From Mycobacterium sp. E183 (GTDB taxonomy: Bacteria > Actinomycetota > Actinomycetes > Mycobacteriales > Mycobacteriaceae), in contig NZ_LZJN01000001.1 in the NCBI RefSeq assembly GCF_001667735.1, positions 1 through 53,549 on the forward strand: a DNA stretch of 53,549 bases. The letters are read 5' to 3'. This document shows, one piece after another, positions 1 through 8,220 of this stretch. Each line of letters starts with the position of its first letter. Position 1 is the stretch's first letter. The notes below the pieces were generated by a model that made no database searches, was not told the origin of the DNA, and saw only the letters and a program-made list of their open reading frames with translations. The position numbers were made by a program, and so were the translations under genes.

Positions 1-2
1 AC

Positions 3-53
3 GCCTACCGGCAGGCCTGGGAATGGGCCGACGCGACTGACTGGAAGCCCTGA
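3..53 (+). CDS. C-terminal tail of an unidentified protein (partial)
   Basis: The frame from base 3 is open to TGA at 51-53 and encodes a tail ending in WEWADATDWKP. The next gene starts 6 bases later, so the two are probably co-transcribed. Only 16 residues are visible, and I cannot assign a family. The call as a real gene end rests on the open frame and the tight spacing. Confidence 0.45.
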   Translation, partial: AYRQAWEWADATDWKP

Positions 54-59
54 GCCACC

Positions 60-1025
60 ATGCCGTTCGTCGACGACATCCTCGGCCCGCGGCGGCCCTT
101 CGTGGACGGCGGGCCACAGTCGCTGCCGGGCGTACGGCGACGCACCAGCACGATCGACACCCATCCGGATGGGGTGCGCGGCTCCGTGGCGGACCTGCGG
201 GCGCGTGACGTGGTCGGCGCCGAGGACGGACGTGTCGAGATCCTCGGCGAGGTCGGAGTGAGGGCGCACCTCACCGATCAAGTCGTCGACGACATCACCG
301 CGCCCGCCGGTCTGGACGCCTTGCTGGGCTGTCGTGTCGGCGCGGGATTTCGGGCGACGGTCGGCCGGCTGTTCCCTGAGGAAGTAGTGCGGGCCAGCCT
401 GCTGAATCTGTTGCTCGACGACTGGGTCGGTGCGGCGCTCGTGTCCGGATACGCCGCCCAGTACGCGGCGATCGTCGAGGGCGTCGAAGAGAAGATGCCA
501 CTGGGCATCGCCGACCGAATGGCCGGGATCTGCGCAGGTTTCGCACCGGACGCGTCGCTGATCGCATTCACCCGGCGGCACGATGTCATCCCGACGGGCC
601 GCGGTCCGGTGGCGCCGCCGCTGAGCGGACTACACGAAGTGGAACCGCTCCGAGCGCGCGGGATGCGCAGGTACCGGCGGCTGGATCTGGCGGACAGCGA
701 CTCCGGGTCGGCGCGCTTCCATTCCCACTTCCGCGACTCTCACGTGGACGACGACCTGGTGGAGACGATCGTGCACGAGTACACGGTCGCCGGCACGATC
801 GACACCTCGACGCGCGTCATCACCGGGGTGAACGCCGAGGTGCGAGTGTTGCCGTGGCAGGAATGCCCCGGAGCGATCGGTAGCGCGTCCCGCATCCGCG
901 GTATGACTCTCGCCGAGTTGCGCGACCGCGTCCGCGGCGAATTCGTCGGCACCAGCACCTGCACCCATCTCAACGACACGTTGCGCTCGATCGCCGATCT
1001 GCAGGCGCTGATGGACAGCCGGTGA
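60..1025 (+). CDS. DUF2889 family protein
   Basis: This is a 321-residue protein with the layout I associate with DUF2889. It has an early RRRTSTID segment (about residues 27-34), a central variable part, and a C-terminal segment with the CTHLNDTLRSIAD motif near residues 301-313. There is no signal peptide or membrane segment, so it is probably cytoplasmic. The function is unknown. The ATG at 60 is the first start after the preceding stop. Downstream genes face the other way. It has no counterpart at this position in M. tuberculosis, so it belongs to an accessory stretch. The family call is from recalled motifs and moderately secure. Confidence 0.65.
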   Translation: MPFVDDILGPRRPFVDGGPQSLPGVRRRTSTIDTHPDGVRGSVADLRARDVVGAEDGRVEILGEVGVRAHLTDQVVDDITAPAGLDALLGCRVGAGFRATVGRLFPEEVVRASLLNLLLDDWVGAALVSGYAAQYAAIVEGVEEKMPLGIADRMAGICAGFAPDASLIAFTRRHDVIPTGRGPVAPPLSGLHEVEPLRARGMRRYRRLDLADSDSGSARFHSHFRDSHVDDDLVETIVHEYTVAGTIDTSTRVITGVNAEVRVLPWQECPGAIGSASRIRGMTLAELRDRVRGEFVGTSTCTHLNDTLRSIADLQALMDSR

Positions 1026-1095
1026 GCAGGTCGACGATCTGGTGTTCGATGTCCTGAAGGTCCGCGGGATCCCGCGTGGAGTCGGCGAATCGAAC

Positions 1096-1524
1096 TCAGG
1101 CGGGTAGCGGTCCGCCGCACTGCAGCGCCCCGCTGTTGGGGTCGGGGTTTCCGGGCGCCGGTTTGACGAATTGGTCGGCCTGGGTGAAAACCGCGTCGTC
1201 GACGTCGATTTCGCAGTGCACGTTCGCCGCGTAGGGGAAATGCAGCACTATCCGCATCCCGGCCTGCTGGGGATCGGGCAGCACCGTGTTGGCCTCGAAC
1301 ACGTTTCCGGGCATGGACGGCAGGTTGGTGGTGTTGGTCTGGCCGCCGTTGATGACGAACGTGGCCTGGCTCCCGGTCGTCAGCGCATCGATCCGGGCGC
1401 GATAGGTGATGTTGTGCAGGTCCGCCCGCGCGGTCGCCGGGCTCAGCTGGGAGCCAACGGCGATGAGGGTCACCGCGGTGATCGGCAGGAGCCTGCTACC
1501 GGTGCAGCTCATAGTCGCTGACAT
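1096..1524 (-). CDS. small secreted protein of unknown function
   Basis: The protein has 142 residues. The N-terminus has a Sec signal peptide: a hydrophobic stretch at about residues 12-28 followed by an A-x-A type site (TARA before D, about residue 35). The mature part of about 107 residues is rich in Asn, Thr and Pro, looks beta-rich, and has two cysteines (in VHCEID and ALQCGG) that could form one disulfide. No lipobox is seen at the cleavage site, so it is likely exported rather than lipid-anchored. ATG at 1524 is chosen; an internal ATG four codons later would also keep the signal. Function is not recognised. It lies just downstream of the ligase remnant on the same strand. Confidence 0.6.
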   Translation of the reverse strand: MSATMSCTGSRLLPITAVTLIAVGSQLSPATARADLHNITYRARIDALTTGSQATFVINGGQTNTTNLPSMPGNVFEANTVLPDPQQAGMRIVLHFPYAANVHCEIDVDDAVFTQADQFVKPAPGNPDPNSGALQCGGPLPA

Positions 1525-1554
1525 TACGCCCAGCGCAATCGGGGGACCAAGCGC

Positions 1555-1842
1555 TCAGGCCCCGCTCTCCCGCACCACCTCGCCGTCGACCACGAAGCGC
1601 GTCGCGCGCTGGGCGGCAAGCGCATCGACGAGTTCCGGGTAGGTTCCGTTGAGCGGCTGTCGGTTTCGCGACAACAACCGCACCCGGTCGCCGTCGCGGA
1701 ATGTCAGACAGCGCATCCCGTCGAACTTGCGCTCGAAGATCCAGCGCGGATCGGAGAACCGCATGTCGGTCAGGGTCGCCAGCGTGGGGGATCGCCAGTC
1801 GGGCACCGGTTCGTCGGGCAGCGCGGCTACGTCTGGCGCCAC
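1555..1842 (-). pseudogene. truncated ATP-dependent DNA ligase, N-terminal fragment
   Basis: The 95-residue frame matches the start of the adenylation domain of LigD/LigC-type DNA ligases. The nucleotidyl-lysine motif KFDGMR is present (Lys about residue 39), then LLSRN, then FVVDGEVV, and then a stop at the point where the domain normally continues. Family members usually run to about 300 residues or more, so nucleotidyl-transferase motifs III-V and the OB fold are missing. After the stop the DNA passes into the signal-peptide gene with no trace of the rest, which suggests a deletion. Its ATG lies inside the end of the DUF402 gene (16-base overlap), so it is translationally coupled. A ligase from this fragment alone could not seal DNA. 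A retained small protein cannot be excluded. Confidence 0.7.
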
Positions 1843-2267
1843 GTCAGCTCCATCCCATGGCCGGCCAACCAGCGGGAGAGGTCATAGCCGTTGCGGGCCA
1901 ACCCCGCAACGGCGTCCACGGCGCGCCGCACCGCCAGCTCGGCGACCTCCGGGGTCAACAGGCCGTGCCGGACGGCGTCCAGCAGCTCGTCGACGTCGGC
2001 CAGGTCCGCGCCGTCGCCGGTGCGGACTTCGATGTCGAGGTAGTGGTCCTCCGAACGCCACACCTCGGGTCCGGGCGTGTATTCGCCCACGTCGAGGTAG
2101 TAGTCGTGATCGCGCTCGTGGCCCGGGTTGAAGTGAAAGACGGTGGCGCGCAAGCCGAGCGAGGGCAGCAGCCAGGATTCGAGGTAATGGAACTGGACGC
2201 GGCCGGGGGTGGGCCGGGCCACGTAGAGGCCCCACGGGTGAACCGCATAGTCGTCCACGTCCCGCAC
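1827..2267 (-). CDS. DUF402 domain protein (Rv1632c-like)
   Basis: The protein has 146 residues from the GTG at 2267. It carries the DUF402-type core with VHPWGLYVARP, the FHFNPGHERDHDYYLDVG stretch and acidic residues typical of this nucleoside-phosphate hydrolase-like fold. By synteny it corresponds to M. tuberculosis Rv1632c, which lies directly before uvrB; here about 6.5 kb separates them. The frame stays open upstream to about 2345. The codons from 2333 read as a plausible conserved N-terminus (HPPKHETFDLIARTNTDPKG) but have no ATG, GTG or TTG start; only ATC (2333) or CTG (2303) is available. A 4-bp duplication at 2326-2333 seems to have shifted an older GTG (2337) out of frame. The start is therefore uncertain. 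Confidence 0.7.
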   Translation of the reverse strand: MRDVDDYAVHPWGLYVARPTPGRVQFHYLESWLLPSLGLRATVFHFNPGHERDHDYYLDVGEYTPGPEVWRSEDHYLDIEVRTGDGADLADVDELLDAVRHGLLTPEVAELAVRRAVDAVAGLARNGYDLSRWLAGHGMELTWRQT

Positions 2268-2325
2268 GATGCCCTTGGGATCGGTGTTGGTGCGGGCGAT
2301 CAGGTCGAACGTCTCGTGCTTGGGC

Positions 2326-2333
2326 GGATGGAT
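2326..2333. repeat. 4-bp tandem duplication (GGATGGAT) at the old start of the DUF402 gene
   Basis: On the minus strand the sequence reads GTG CATCCATCC GCCC. Removing one ATCC gives GTG CAT CCG CCC AAG, which joins a GTG start at 2337 in frame to the open HPPKHETFDL segment and the rest of the DUF402 protein. With both copies present, GTG 2337 opens a different frame. This looks like a slipped-strand duplication that truncates or weakens the gene. A sequencing error cannot be excluded. Confidence 0.6.
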
Positions 2334-2351
2334 GCACCTACTCTAGTCACA

Positions 2352-3098
2352 ATGAGCGACCTCAGCGGAAAGACAGCCCTGGTCACCGGCGGGAATTCGG
2401 GCATCGGGCTGGCGGCCGCGCAGCGGCTGGCCGACGCGGGCGCCCACGTCATCCTGACCGGTCGCAACCAGCAGACCATCGACGCCGCCGTGGCCTCGAT
2501 CGGTGAACGGGCGACGGGCATCCGCGCCGACGTGGCCAACCTGGACGACGTGGCGGCCGTCGCCGACGCCGTCGCGTCACGCGGGAAAGGGCTCGACGTG
2601 CTCTTCGCCAACGCGGGAGGCGGAGAATTCGCGGCGCTGGGCGACATTTCGGTCGAACACTTCACGTCCACGTTCATGACCAACGTGGGCGGCACGTTGT
2701 TCACCGTGCAAGCCATGCTGCCGTTGCTCAACCCCGGCTCGTCGATCGTGCTGACCGGCTCGACCGCCGCCTACAACGGCACCCCCGCGTTCAGCGTGTA
2801 CGCGGCGACCAAGGCGGCGATCCGCTCGTTCGGGCGGACCTGGGCCGCCGAACTCGTGGGCCGCGGGATCCGGGTCAACACCATCGTTCCCGGACCGGTC
2901 GAGACGCCGGGGCTGTTGGGGCTGGCGCCGGCCGGGCGGGAGCAGGAGTTGCGAGAAGGCGAGGCGGCCAAGGTGCCGATGGGCCGCCTGGGCAGGCCCG
3001 AGGAGGTCGCCGCGGCGGTGCTTTTCCTCGCGTCGGACGAGAGCAGCTTCATGACCGGCAGCGAGATCTTCGTCGACGGCGGTGCGGAGCAAATCTAG
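2352..3098 (+). CDS. short-chain dehydrogenase/reductase (SDR)
   Basis: This is a 248-residue classical SDR, a cytoplasmic NAD(P)H-dependent oxidoreductase. The glycine-rich cofactor motif TGGNSGIG is near residues 12-19, NAGG near 87-90, and the catalytic Ser near 137 with YAATK (Tyr150, Lys154). It ends in the usual FVDGG tail. Position and motifs favour ATG 2352, which opens MSDLSGKTALVTGG; the frame is open further upstream but that part is not protein-like. An Arg rather than Asp after beta-2 (TGRN) suggests NADPH preference. The substrate is unknown. It is divergent from the DUF402 gene and convergent with the FHA-ABC transporter gene, 12 bases away. Confidence 0.85.
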   Translation: MSDLSGKTALVTGGNSGIGLAAAQRLADAGAHVILTGRNQQTIDAAVASIGERATGIRADVANLDDVAAVADAVASRGKGLDVLFANAGGGEFAALGDISVEHFTSTFMTNVGGTLFTVQAMLPLLNPGSSIVLTGSTAAYNGTPAFSVYAATKAAIRSFGRTWAAELVGRGIRVNTIVPGPVETPGLLGLAPAGREQELREGEAAKVPMGRLGRPEEVAAAVLFLASDESSFMTGSEIFVDGGAEQI

Positions 3099-3110
3099 GG
3101 CCGCGCCGGC

Positions 3111-5735
3111 CTATCGGCGTAAGCGGATTCTCCACCGCACGAAGCCGGCGTAGAAGAGCGACAACGCCGCCAGCATGCCCATGTCCAGCAGCCACACCTT
3201 CGGCGTGTGCTGCCAGAACCGGTCCTGGGACAGCAGCGAATCGGGCACCAGGTGCCGCAGATCCACCGTCGACGCGGCCGCGGCGTAGCCCCAGCGCGCG
3301 GGCATCGCGAAGGAGAGCTGGTCCAGTCCCAGCCGTCCGGTCACGGGAACCATGCCGCCGCAGAGCACCAACTGGGCCATCACCGTCACCACGAACAGCG
3401 GCATGATCTGCTCGCTGGAGCGGACCAGCGACGAGATCGCCAGGCCGAGAATCGCCGAGGCGACACACGTCGCCGCGACGGTGGCGAACAGCTCGACCGT
3501 CGCCCCGGCGGTCGAGTGGCCGAGCAGGACGCCGCCGCGTGTCGGCGCGCTCTTGCCGATCACCACGATCGCGGTGATGATGGCCGACTGCAGGACGGCA
3601 AAGCCGCAGAACACCGCGGTCTTCGCGAGCAGGTAGGCCGTCGTCGACAACCCGACCGCCTGCTCGCGCTGAAAGATCGGGCGTTCGCCGACCAGGTCGC
3701 GGATCGTCAGCGCGGTGCCCATGAACGCCGCGGCCGGCATCAGCAGCGCCAGGATCTGCGCCGCCTCGTCCGGTGTCCCGGCGTTCGTGCCGGGCAGATG
3801 AAATCCGTTGCCGCCCGGAACCGTCAGCGACAGCGAACCCAAGATGAACGGCAACAGCGCCAGGAAGATGAAATAGGCGCGGTCGGCGACGACCAGGCGG
3901 ATCTGCCTTCGGGCGACCGTCGAAATCTGGCGCCGCACACTGGTGTGCACCGGTTCGCCCAGGGCGCCCGGCTCGTCCGCCTTGTCCGGCAACAGTTTCT
4001 GCGGCCGCTTCTCGGCGTCACGCTGCTCGAGGAAGCGCCGGTTGGCCTCCTCGGGATCGGCGCCCACCTTGGTGAAGATCTTGGCCCAGTTGGTGGTGCC
4101 CATCGCCGCACCGATGCGGTCGGGCGGGCCGCAGTAGGCCGTCTTGCCGCCCGGGGCCACCAGCAGCAGCTGGTCGCAGGTGTCGAGGTAGGACAGCATG
4201 TGCGTCACCACGATCACCACCCGGCCGGCGTCGGCCAGCTGCCGCAGCATCGTCATGACCTGGTGGTCGAGCGCCGGGTCCAGGCCGGAGGTCGGCTCGT
4301 CGAGGATCAGCAGCGACGGGCCGGTGAGCAGCTCGAGGGCCACCGACGCGCGTTTGCGCTGACCGCCGGACAGCTTGTCCACCCGGGTGTCGGCGTGCTT
4401 GGTCAGGTCCAGTTCGTCGAGGACCTGCGCGACGACCTTCGCCCGGTCGGATTTGCTGGTGTCGGGCGGCAGCCGCAGCTCGGCGGCGTAGCCGAGCGCC
4501 TGGTTGATGGTCAGCTGCCGGTGCACCACGTCGTCCTGCGGGACCATGCCGATGCGGCTGCGCAACGACGCGTATTCGGCGTGAATGTCGTGGCCCTCGA
4601 ACGTGACCGAGCCCGAACTGGGAGTGGTGTAGCCGGCGATCAGCCTGGCCAGGGTGCTCTTCCCGGCGCCCGACCCGCCGATCACGGCGGTCAGCGTTCC
4701 GGGTCGCGCGATCAGCGAGATCTCGTCCAGCAGTTGTTTGCCGCCGTCGACGACGTAGTTGACGTTGCGCACCTCGAGCCCGCCGGTGCGGGTCTCGGCC
4801 TCGCTGCGCTTGGTCAGGGTGCCGCCGCGGAAAACGAGGTCGACATTGCCGATGGTGACGACGTCGTCGTCGGACAGGATGGCCGACCCGACCCGGGTGC
4901 CGTTGACGAAGGTCCCGTTGATGCTGTTGTCCCGGATCTCGGTGCCCAGCGGCGTCTGCACCAACGTGGCGTGCTGACGTGAGGCCAGCACGTCGGAGAC
5001 CACGATGTCGCTCTCCGCGGCGCGCCCGATCGTCATGGCGCCCGGGGTGCCCGCGGCCGCCGACGAGCGCGGCGAGAGCAACTTCACAAAGCGCGTCGCG
5101 AGGTTGGACACGTCGGCCGTCTTCGCGTCGACCACGGTGAGTTCGGCCGGCGGCGTCGACCCCGCCTGTGGCTTCCCCGCGTGCACGACGGTCCGTTCCG
5201 CGGGCGGTGTGCCCCGTGGCCGCGGCCGCGGCGGCGCCTGCCGGGGCGGTGGAACAGGCTGGCGGACCGGGGAATTCGGGCGCGCGGCCGGCGGCCCGGG
5301 TGTCGCGGGCCGCGGCGGACGGGTCGGATTCGTTTGCTGCTCCGGCAGCGCGGACCAGGCCAGCGTCGGCGGCCCGGCCTCCGGACCCGGGCGGGTCCGG
5401 CCCGGGCGGTCGGTATAACCCTGCTGCGGCCCGACGGCGAAGGTCAGGCGCGGTCCCCGCGGGTTGCCGACGTGAATGGTCTGGCCGTCGTGGACATCGA
5501 TGACCGGCATCCGGTAGCCGTTGAGATAGGTCCCGTTCAGCGAGCCGTTGTCGATTGCCAGCCACCGGCCCTGGTCGAAACGCAGGATCAGGTGGGCGCG
5601 CGAAATCCGGGGATCGGGGATGCGCACGTCGGCCTCGGTGTCGCGGCCGACGACCACCTCGTGGCCGGCCGCGAAGGATCGTTGGGACCCGTCGTGCCGA
5701 ATCGTCAGGATGGGCGGGGCGGGTCGAGTCACCAT
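3111..5735 (-). CDS. FHA-FHA-ABC transporter (Rv1747-like)
   Basis: The protein has 874 residues, close to the 865 of M. tuberculosis Rv1747, an ABC exporter implicated in lipo-oligosaccharide/PIM export and phosphorylated by PknF. FHA1 is at about residues 10-100 (GR at 30-31, SRAH 45-48, LNGTYLNG). A Pro-rich linker (about 105-215) carries two TVV sites (Thr182, Thr200), likely phospho-acceptors. FHA2 is at about 215-305 (GR 237-238, SRQH 252-255, INGTFVNG). The ATPase is at about 320-545, with Walker A GGSGAGKS, signature LSGGQRKR and Walker B LLILDEP. Six membrane segments follow at about 618-870 (ABC-2 type). It stands divergent from a PknF-like kinase, which suggests that kinase phosphorylates the linker and the FHA domains read the mark. 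Confidence 0.9.
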   Translation of the reverse strand: MVTRPAPPILTIRHDGSQRSFAAGHEVVVGRDTEADVRIPDPRISRAHLILRFDQGRWLAIDNGSLNGTYLNGYRMPVIDVHDGQTIHVGNPRGPRLTFAVGPQQGYTDRPGRTRPGPEAGPPTLAWSALPEQQTNPTRPPRPATPGPPAARPNSPVRQPVPPPRQAPPRPRPRGTPPAERTVVHAGKPQAGSTPPAELTVVDAKTADVSNLATRFVKLLSPRSSAAAGTPGAMTIGRAAESDIVVSDVLASRQHATLVQTPLGTEIRDNSINGTFVNGTRVGSAILSDDDVVTIGNVDLVFRGGTLTKRSEAETRTGGLEVRNVNYVVDGGKQLLDEISLIARPGTLTAVIGGSGAGKSTLARLIAGYTTPSSGSVTFEGHDIHAEYASLRSRIGMVPQDDVVHRQLTINQALGYAAELRLPPDTSKSDRAKVVAQVLDELDLTKHADTRVDKLSGGQRKRASVALELLTGPSLLILDEPTSGLDPALDHQVMTMLRQLADAGRVVIVVTHMLSYLDTCDQLLLVAPGGKTAYCGPPDRIGAAMGTTNWAKIFTKVGADPEEANRRFLEQRDAEKRPQKLLPDKADEPGALGEPVHTSVRRQISTVARRQIRLVVADRAYFIFLALLPFILGSLSLTVPGGNGFHLPGTNAGTPDEAAQILALLMPAAAFMGTALTIRDLVGERPIFQREQAVGLSTTAYLLAKTAVFCGFAVLQSAIITAIVVIGKSAPTRGGVLLGHSTAGATVELFATVAATCVASAILGLAISSLVRSSEQIMPLFVVTVMAQLVLCGGMVPVTGRLGLDQLSFAMPARWGYAAAASTVDLRHLVPDSLLSQDRFWQHTPKVWLLDMGMLAALSLFYAGFVRWRIRLRR

Positions 5736-5787
5736 TCAAGTATCGGTGCGCGCGGTGAGTGGTCTCTATTGGGACCGCCTGTGATTT

Positions 5788-5827
5788 GGCTATGTGTCGA
5801 AGCGGCGACTCATAGCCGTTTCATAGC
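5788..5827. promoter_or_regulatory. inverted and direct repeat between the transporter and kinase genes
   Basis: GGCTATG (5788-5794) is mirrored by CATAGCC (5811-5817), and a further CATAGC (5822-5827) lies 11 bases after the second arm. The elements sit in the 296-base divergent interval and could be an operator shared by the transporter and kinase promoters. No regulator is known to me for this motif. I saw no convincing sigma-factor hexamers here. Confidence 0.3.
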
Positions 5828-6031
5828 TCGCTGAGACGAAGCCCCTACCGCGGTCCGGCATGATCTGAACGGAAGGGGAGGTCTGTTTCCGGGCGCGCCG
5901 GGCACATCGTCGTGCCGGCTGGAACGCCGAGGTGAAGCGAGGCTCAATCGCGATGCATGTGCCCGAGGCAGTGCGCGCCGTGTCAGGTTGCGGCACGCCG
6001 GGGTCCAAACGACGAGGGGGCGAGGCGGTAG

Positions 6032-8077
6032 ATGGATGACGACAAGGGGACTACCCGGCGCATCGGCGCCGGGCGGCGGCTGCTGAGCAACCCGCGGGAG
6101 GCCCGTGCCGCCCTGCGCGCGGGATTTCAGTCGTTGCCCGCGGTCACCATCGCCCAGCTGTTTCGCCGCATCCCGCCGATCAGTTCGAGCCCGAACGCGG
6201 AGCCCGAGGAGCGCCCCGCGGAGGCCGACGGTGCCCGCCTGTCGATCTCCAGCGGGGCACCCTTCGCCGGCTACACGATCCTGCGCCAGCTGGGCGCCGG
6301 GGGCATGGCCGAGGTGTACCTGGCGCTGCATCCCCGGTTGCCGCGTCGCGACGTCATCAAGGTTCTTGCGGAAGCGGTCACCGCCGATCCGGAGTTCCGT
6401 GAAAGGTTCAACCGCGAGGCGGATCTGGCCGCGACGTTGTGGCATCCCCACATCGTCGGCGTGCACGACCGCGGCGAATTCAACGGTCACCTCTGGATTT
6501 CCATGGATTACGTCGAGGGCACCGACGCCTCCCGGCTGGTGAAGGAGCGCTACCCCGACGGGATGCCGGTCGGTGAGGTGTGCGCGATCGTCCAGGCTGT
6601 CGCGGGGGCCCTCGACTACGCTCACGACCGCGGGCTGCTGCACCGCGACGTGAAACCGGCGAACATCCTGCTCACCCATCCGGACGATGGTGAACGCCGA
6701 ATCCTGTTGGCGGACTTCGGCGTCGCGCGTCACCTCGGCGACATCAGCGGGATCACCGAGACCAATGTCGCGGTGGGAACGGTGGCCTACGCCGCGCCGG
6801 AACAGTTGACGGGATCCAACATCGACGGCCGGGCGGACCAATACGCATTGGCCGCAACGGCTTTCCACCTGCTCACCGGAGCGCCGCCGTTCCAGCATTC
6901 GAATCCGATCGCGGTGATCAGCCAGCACCTGCACGAAGAGCCGCCCCGCCTCAGCGATTACCGCCCGGAGCTGGCGCATCTGGACGAGGCGTTCCGCAAG
7001 GCGCTGGCGAAACAACCCGAGGACCGTTTCGAGCGGTGCCGCGCCTTCGCGGCCGCCGTCGGCGAGCGCTGCGACGACGTGGCGGAGGCCGGCCCGCGCG
7101 CCCGGGCCCGCACCGCCGTGACCACGCCGCCGCGCAACGGCCCCCGCGCCGCCCTCGCCGCCATGAACCACCGGTTCTCGGCGCGGACTCGATGGGCGGT
7201 CGGGCTGCTGTGCGCGATGCTGATCGCCGTGGCCGCCACCTGGTCGGTCCTGTACTCGTTCGAGCCGGACACCCCGCCCGCCAGCCCGACGCTCGCGTCG
7301 AAACCGTCCGTCCCGGCGCCCGCGAGGTCCGGGGGGCCGACGCTCTCCGGCAGCTATCGGCTGGACTACGACCAGGGCAAGCGGACCACCAACGGCGTCG
7401 CGATCCGCCACGACGGCCCTGCCACCGGCTGGTGGGCCTTCCGCTCCGGGTGCACCACGAACGGCTGCGCGGCCACCGGCGCCCGGCTGGACAACGCGAC
7501 CCACCAGACTGCGAGCGGCCCGACGGACACGCTGCACTTCGTCGGCGGCTACTGGCAGGGCGCGCCGCAGCAGGAACGGATGGACTGCACGCCGCCCAAC
7601 TCCCAGGCCAAGGCGACCCAGCAGGAGACGCTGGCGTGGTCGCTGGCCCCGCAGGCCGACGGCACCCTGCGCGGCACGGTGACGGAGACCGTGCAGACCA
7701 ACGAGTGTGGCGCGCAGGGCGCGGTGGTGCGGGTGCCGGTGGTGGCCACCCGGGTCGGCGACGCGCCCGCCGGGGTCAGCCTGGGCGACCCCGCGGAGGC
7801 CGTCGCCACGTCGACGGCCGCCGCCGCCCCGGTGCCGCCCGTGCTCGGCGCGGTGTGCGGCGACGTCGGCAAGCTGGCCTACGACCCGACCAACAGCGAG
7901 CAGATCGTCTGCGAGGGCAACAGCTGGGCCAAGGCACCGATCACGATGGGCGTGCACGCCTCCGGCAGTTCATGCGACCGGCCTGGCACCTCGGTGTTCG
8001 CCATGACCACCTCCAACGACGGCTACCTCTTGCAGTGCGATCCCGTCACGCGGACGTGGACCCGTCCGGTGGGGTAG
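6032..8077 (+). CDS. PknF-like Ser/Thr protein kinase with extracellular C-terminal part
   Basis: The protein has 681 residues. Residues 1-77 are an Arg/Pro-rich N-terminal extension absent from M. tuberculosis PknF. The kinase domain is at about 79-345, with the glycine loop LGAGGMAEV, Lys110, HRD (204-206), DFG (228-230) and activation-loop Thr242/Thr244. A basic/Pro linker and one membrane segment (about 388-408) lead to about 270 extracellular residues in two Cys-containing modules (GCTTNGC, DCTPP, TNEC, then VCGD, IVCEG, SSCDR, LQCDP). The kinase domain resembles PknF closely ([20 protein letters not shown]). It faces the Rv1747-like exporter, as PknF adjoins Rv1747 in M. tuberculosis. 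The extracellular part differs from PknF and may sense an envelope ligand. A GAGGCGG sequence precedes the ATG. Confidence 0.9.
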   Translation: MDDDKGTTRRIGAGRRLLSNPREARAALRAGFQSLPAVTIAQLFRRIPPISSSPNAEPEERPAEADGARLSISSGAPFAGYTILRQLGAGGMAEVYLALHPRLPRRDVIKVLAEAVTADPEFRERFNREADLAATLWHPHIVGVHDRGEFNGHLWISMDYVEGTDASRLVKERYPDGMPVGEVCAIVQAVAGALDYAHDRGLLHRDVKPANILLTHPDDGERRILLADFGVARHLGDISGITETNVAVGTVAYAAPEQLTGSNIDGRADQYALAATAFHLLTGAPPFQHSNPIAVISQHLHEEPPRLSDYRPELAHLDEAFRKALAKQPEDRFERCRAFAAAVGERCDDVAEAGPRARARTAVTTPPRNGPRAALAAMNHRFSARTRWAVGLLCAMLIAVAATWSVLYSFEPDTPPASPTLASKPSVPAPARSGGPTLSGSYRLDYDQGKRTTNGVAIRHDGPATGWWAFRSGCTTNGCAATGARLDNATHQTASGPTDTLHFVGGYWQGAPQQERMDCTPPNSQAKATQQETLAWSLAPQADGTLRGTVTETVQTNECGAQGAVVRVPVVATRVGDAPAGVSLGDPAEAVATSTAAAAPVPPVLGAVCGDVGKLAYDPTNSEQIVCEGNSWAKAPITMGVHASGSSCDRPGTSVFAMTTSNDGYLLQCDPVTRTWTRPVG

Positions 8078-8220
8078 TGCGTGTCCGGACCAATAGGTGA
8101 CCTTCGGATTTGATATCACCAGCGCTATCACGTTCCAGAATCGTGTTGTCCTTAAGCCGGCACTCGTGTGAAGGACGTGGCGGGCCCCGGCGCGTTGACT
8201 GACTAGAGGAGGTCGGAACA

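Noticed and set aside
967..1092. Minus-strand frame of about 40 codons with a protein-like stretch (DPADLQDIEHQIVDLLTG)
   Set aside because: It has no start codon, lies across the end of the DUF2889 gene and is short; at best it is a gene remnant and cannot be supported.
8114..8131. Direct repeat TATCAC spaced 12 bases, downstream of the PknF-like kinase gene
   Set aside because: Only six bases long and not placed relative to a recognisable promoter; chance occurrence is likely.
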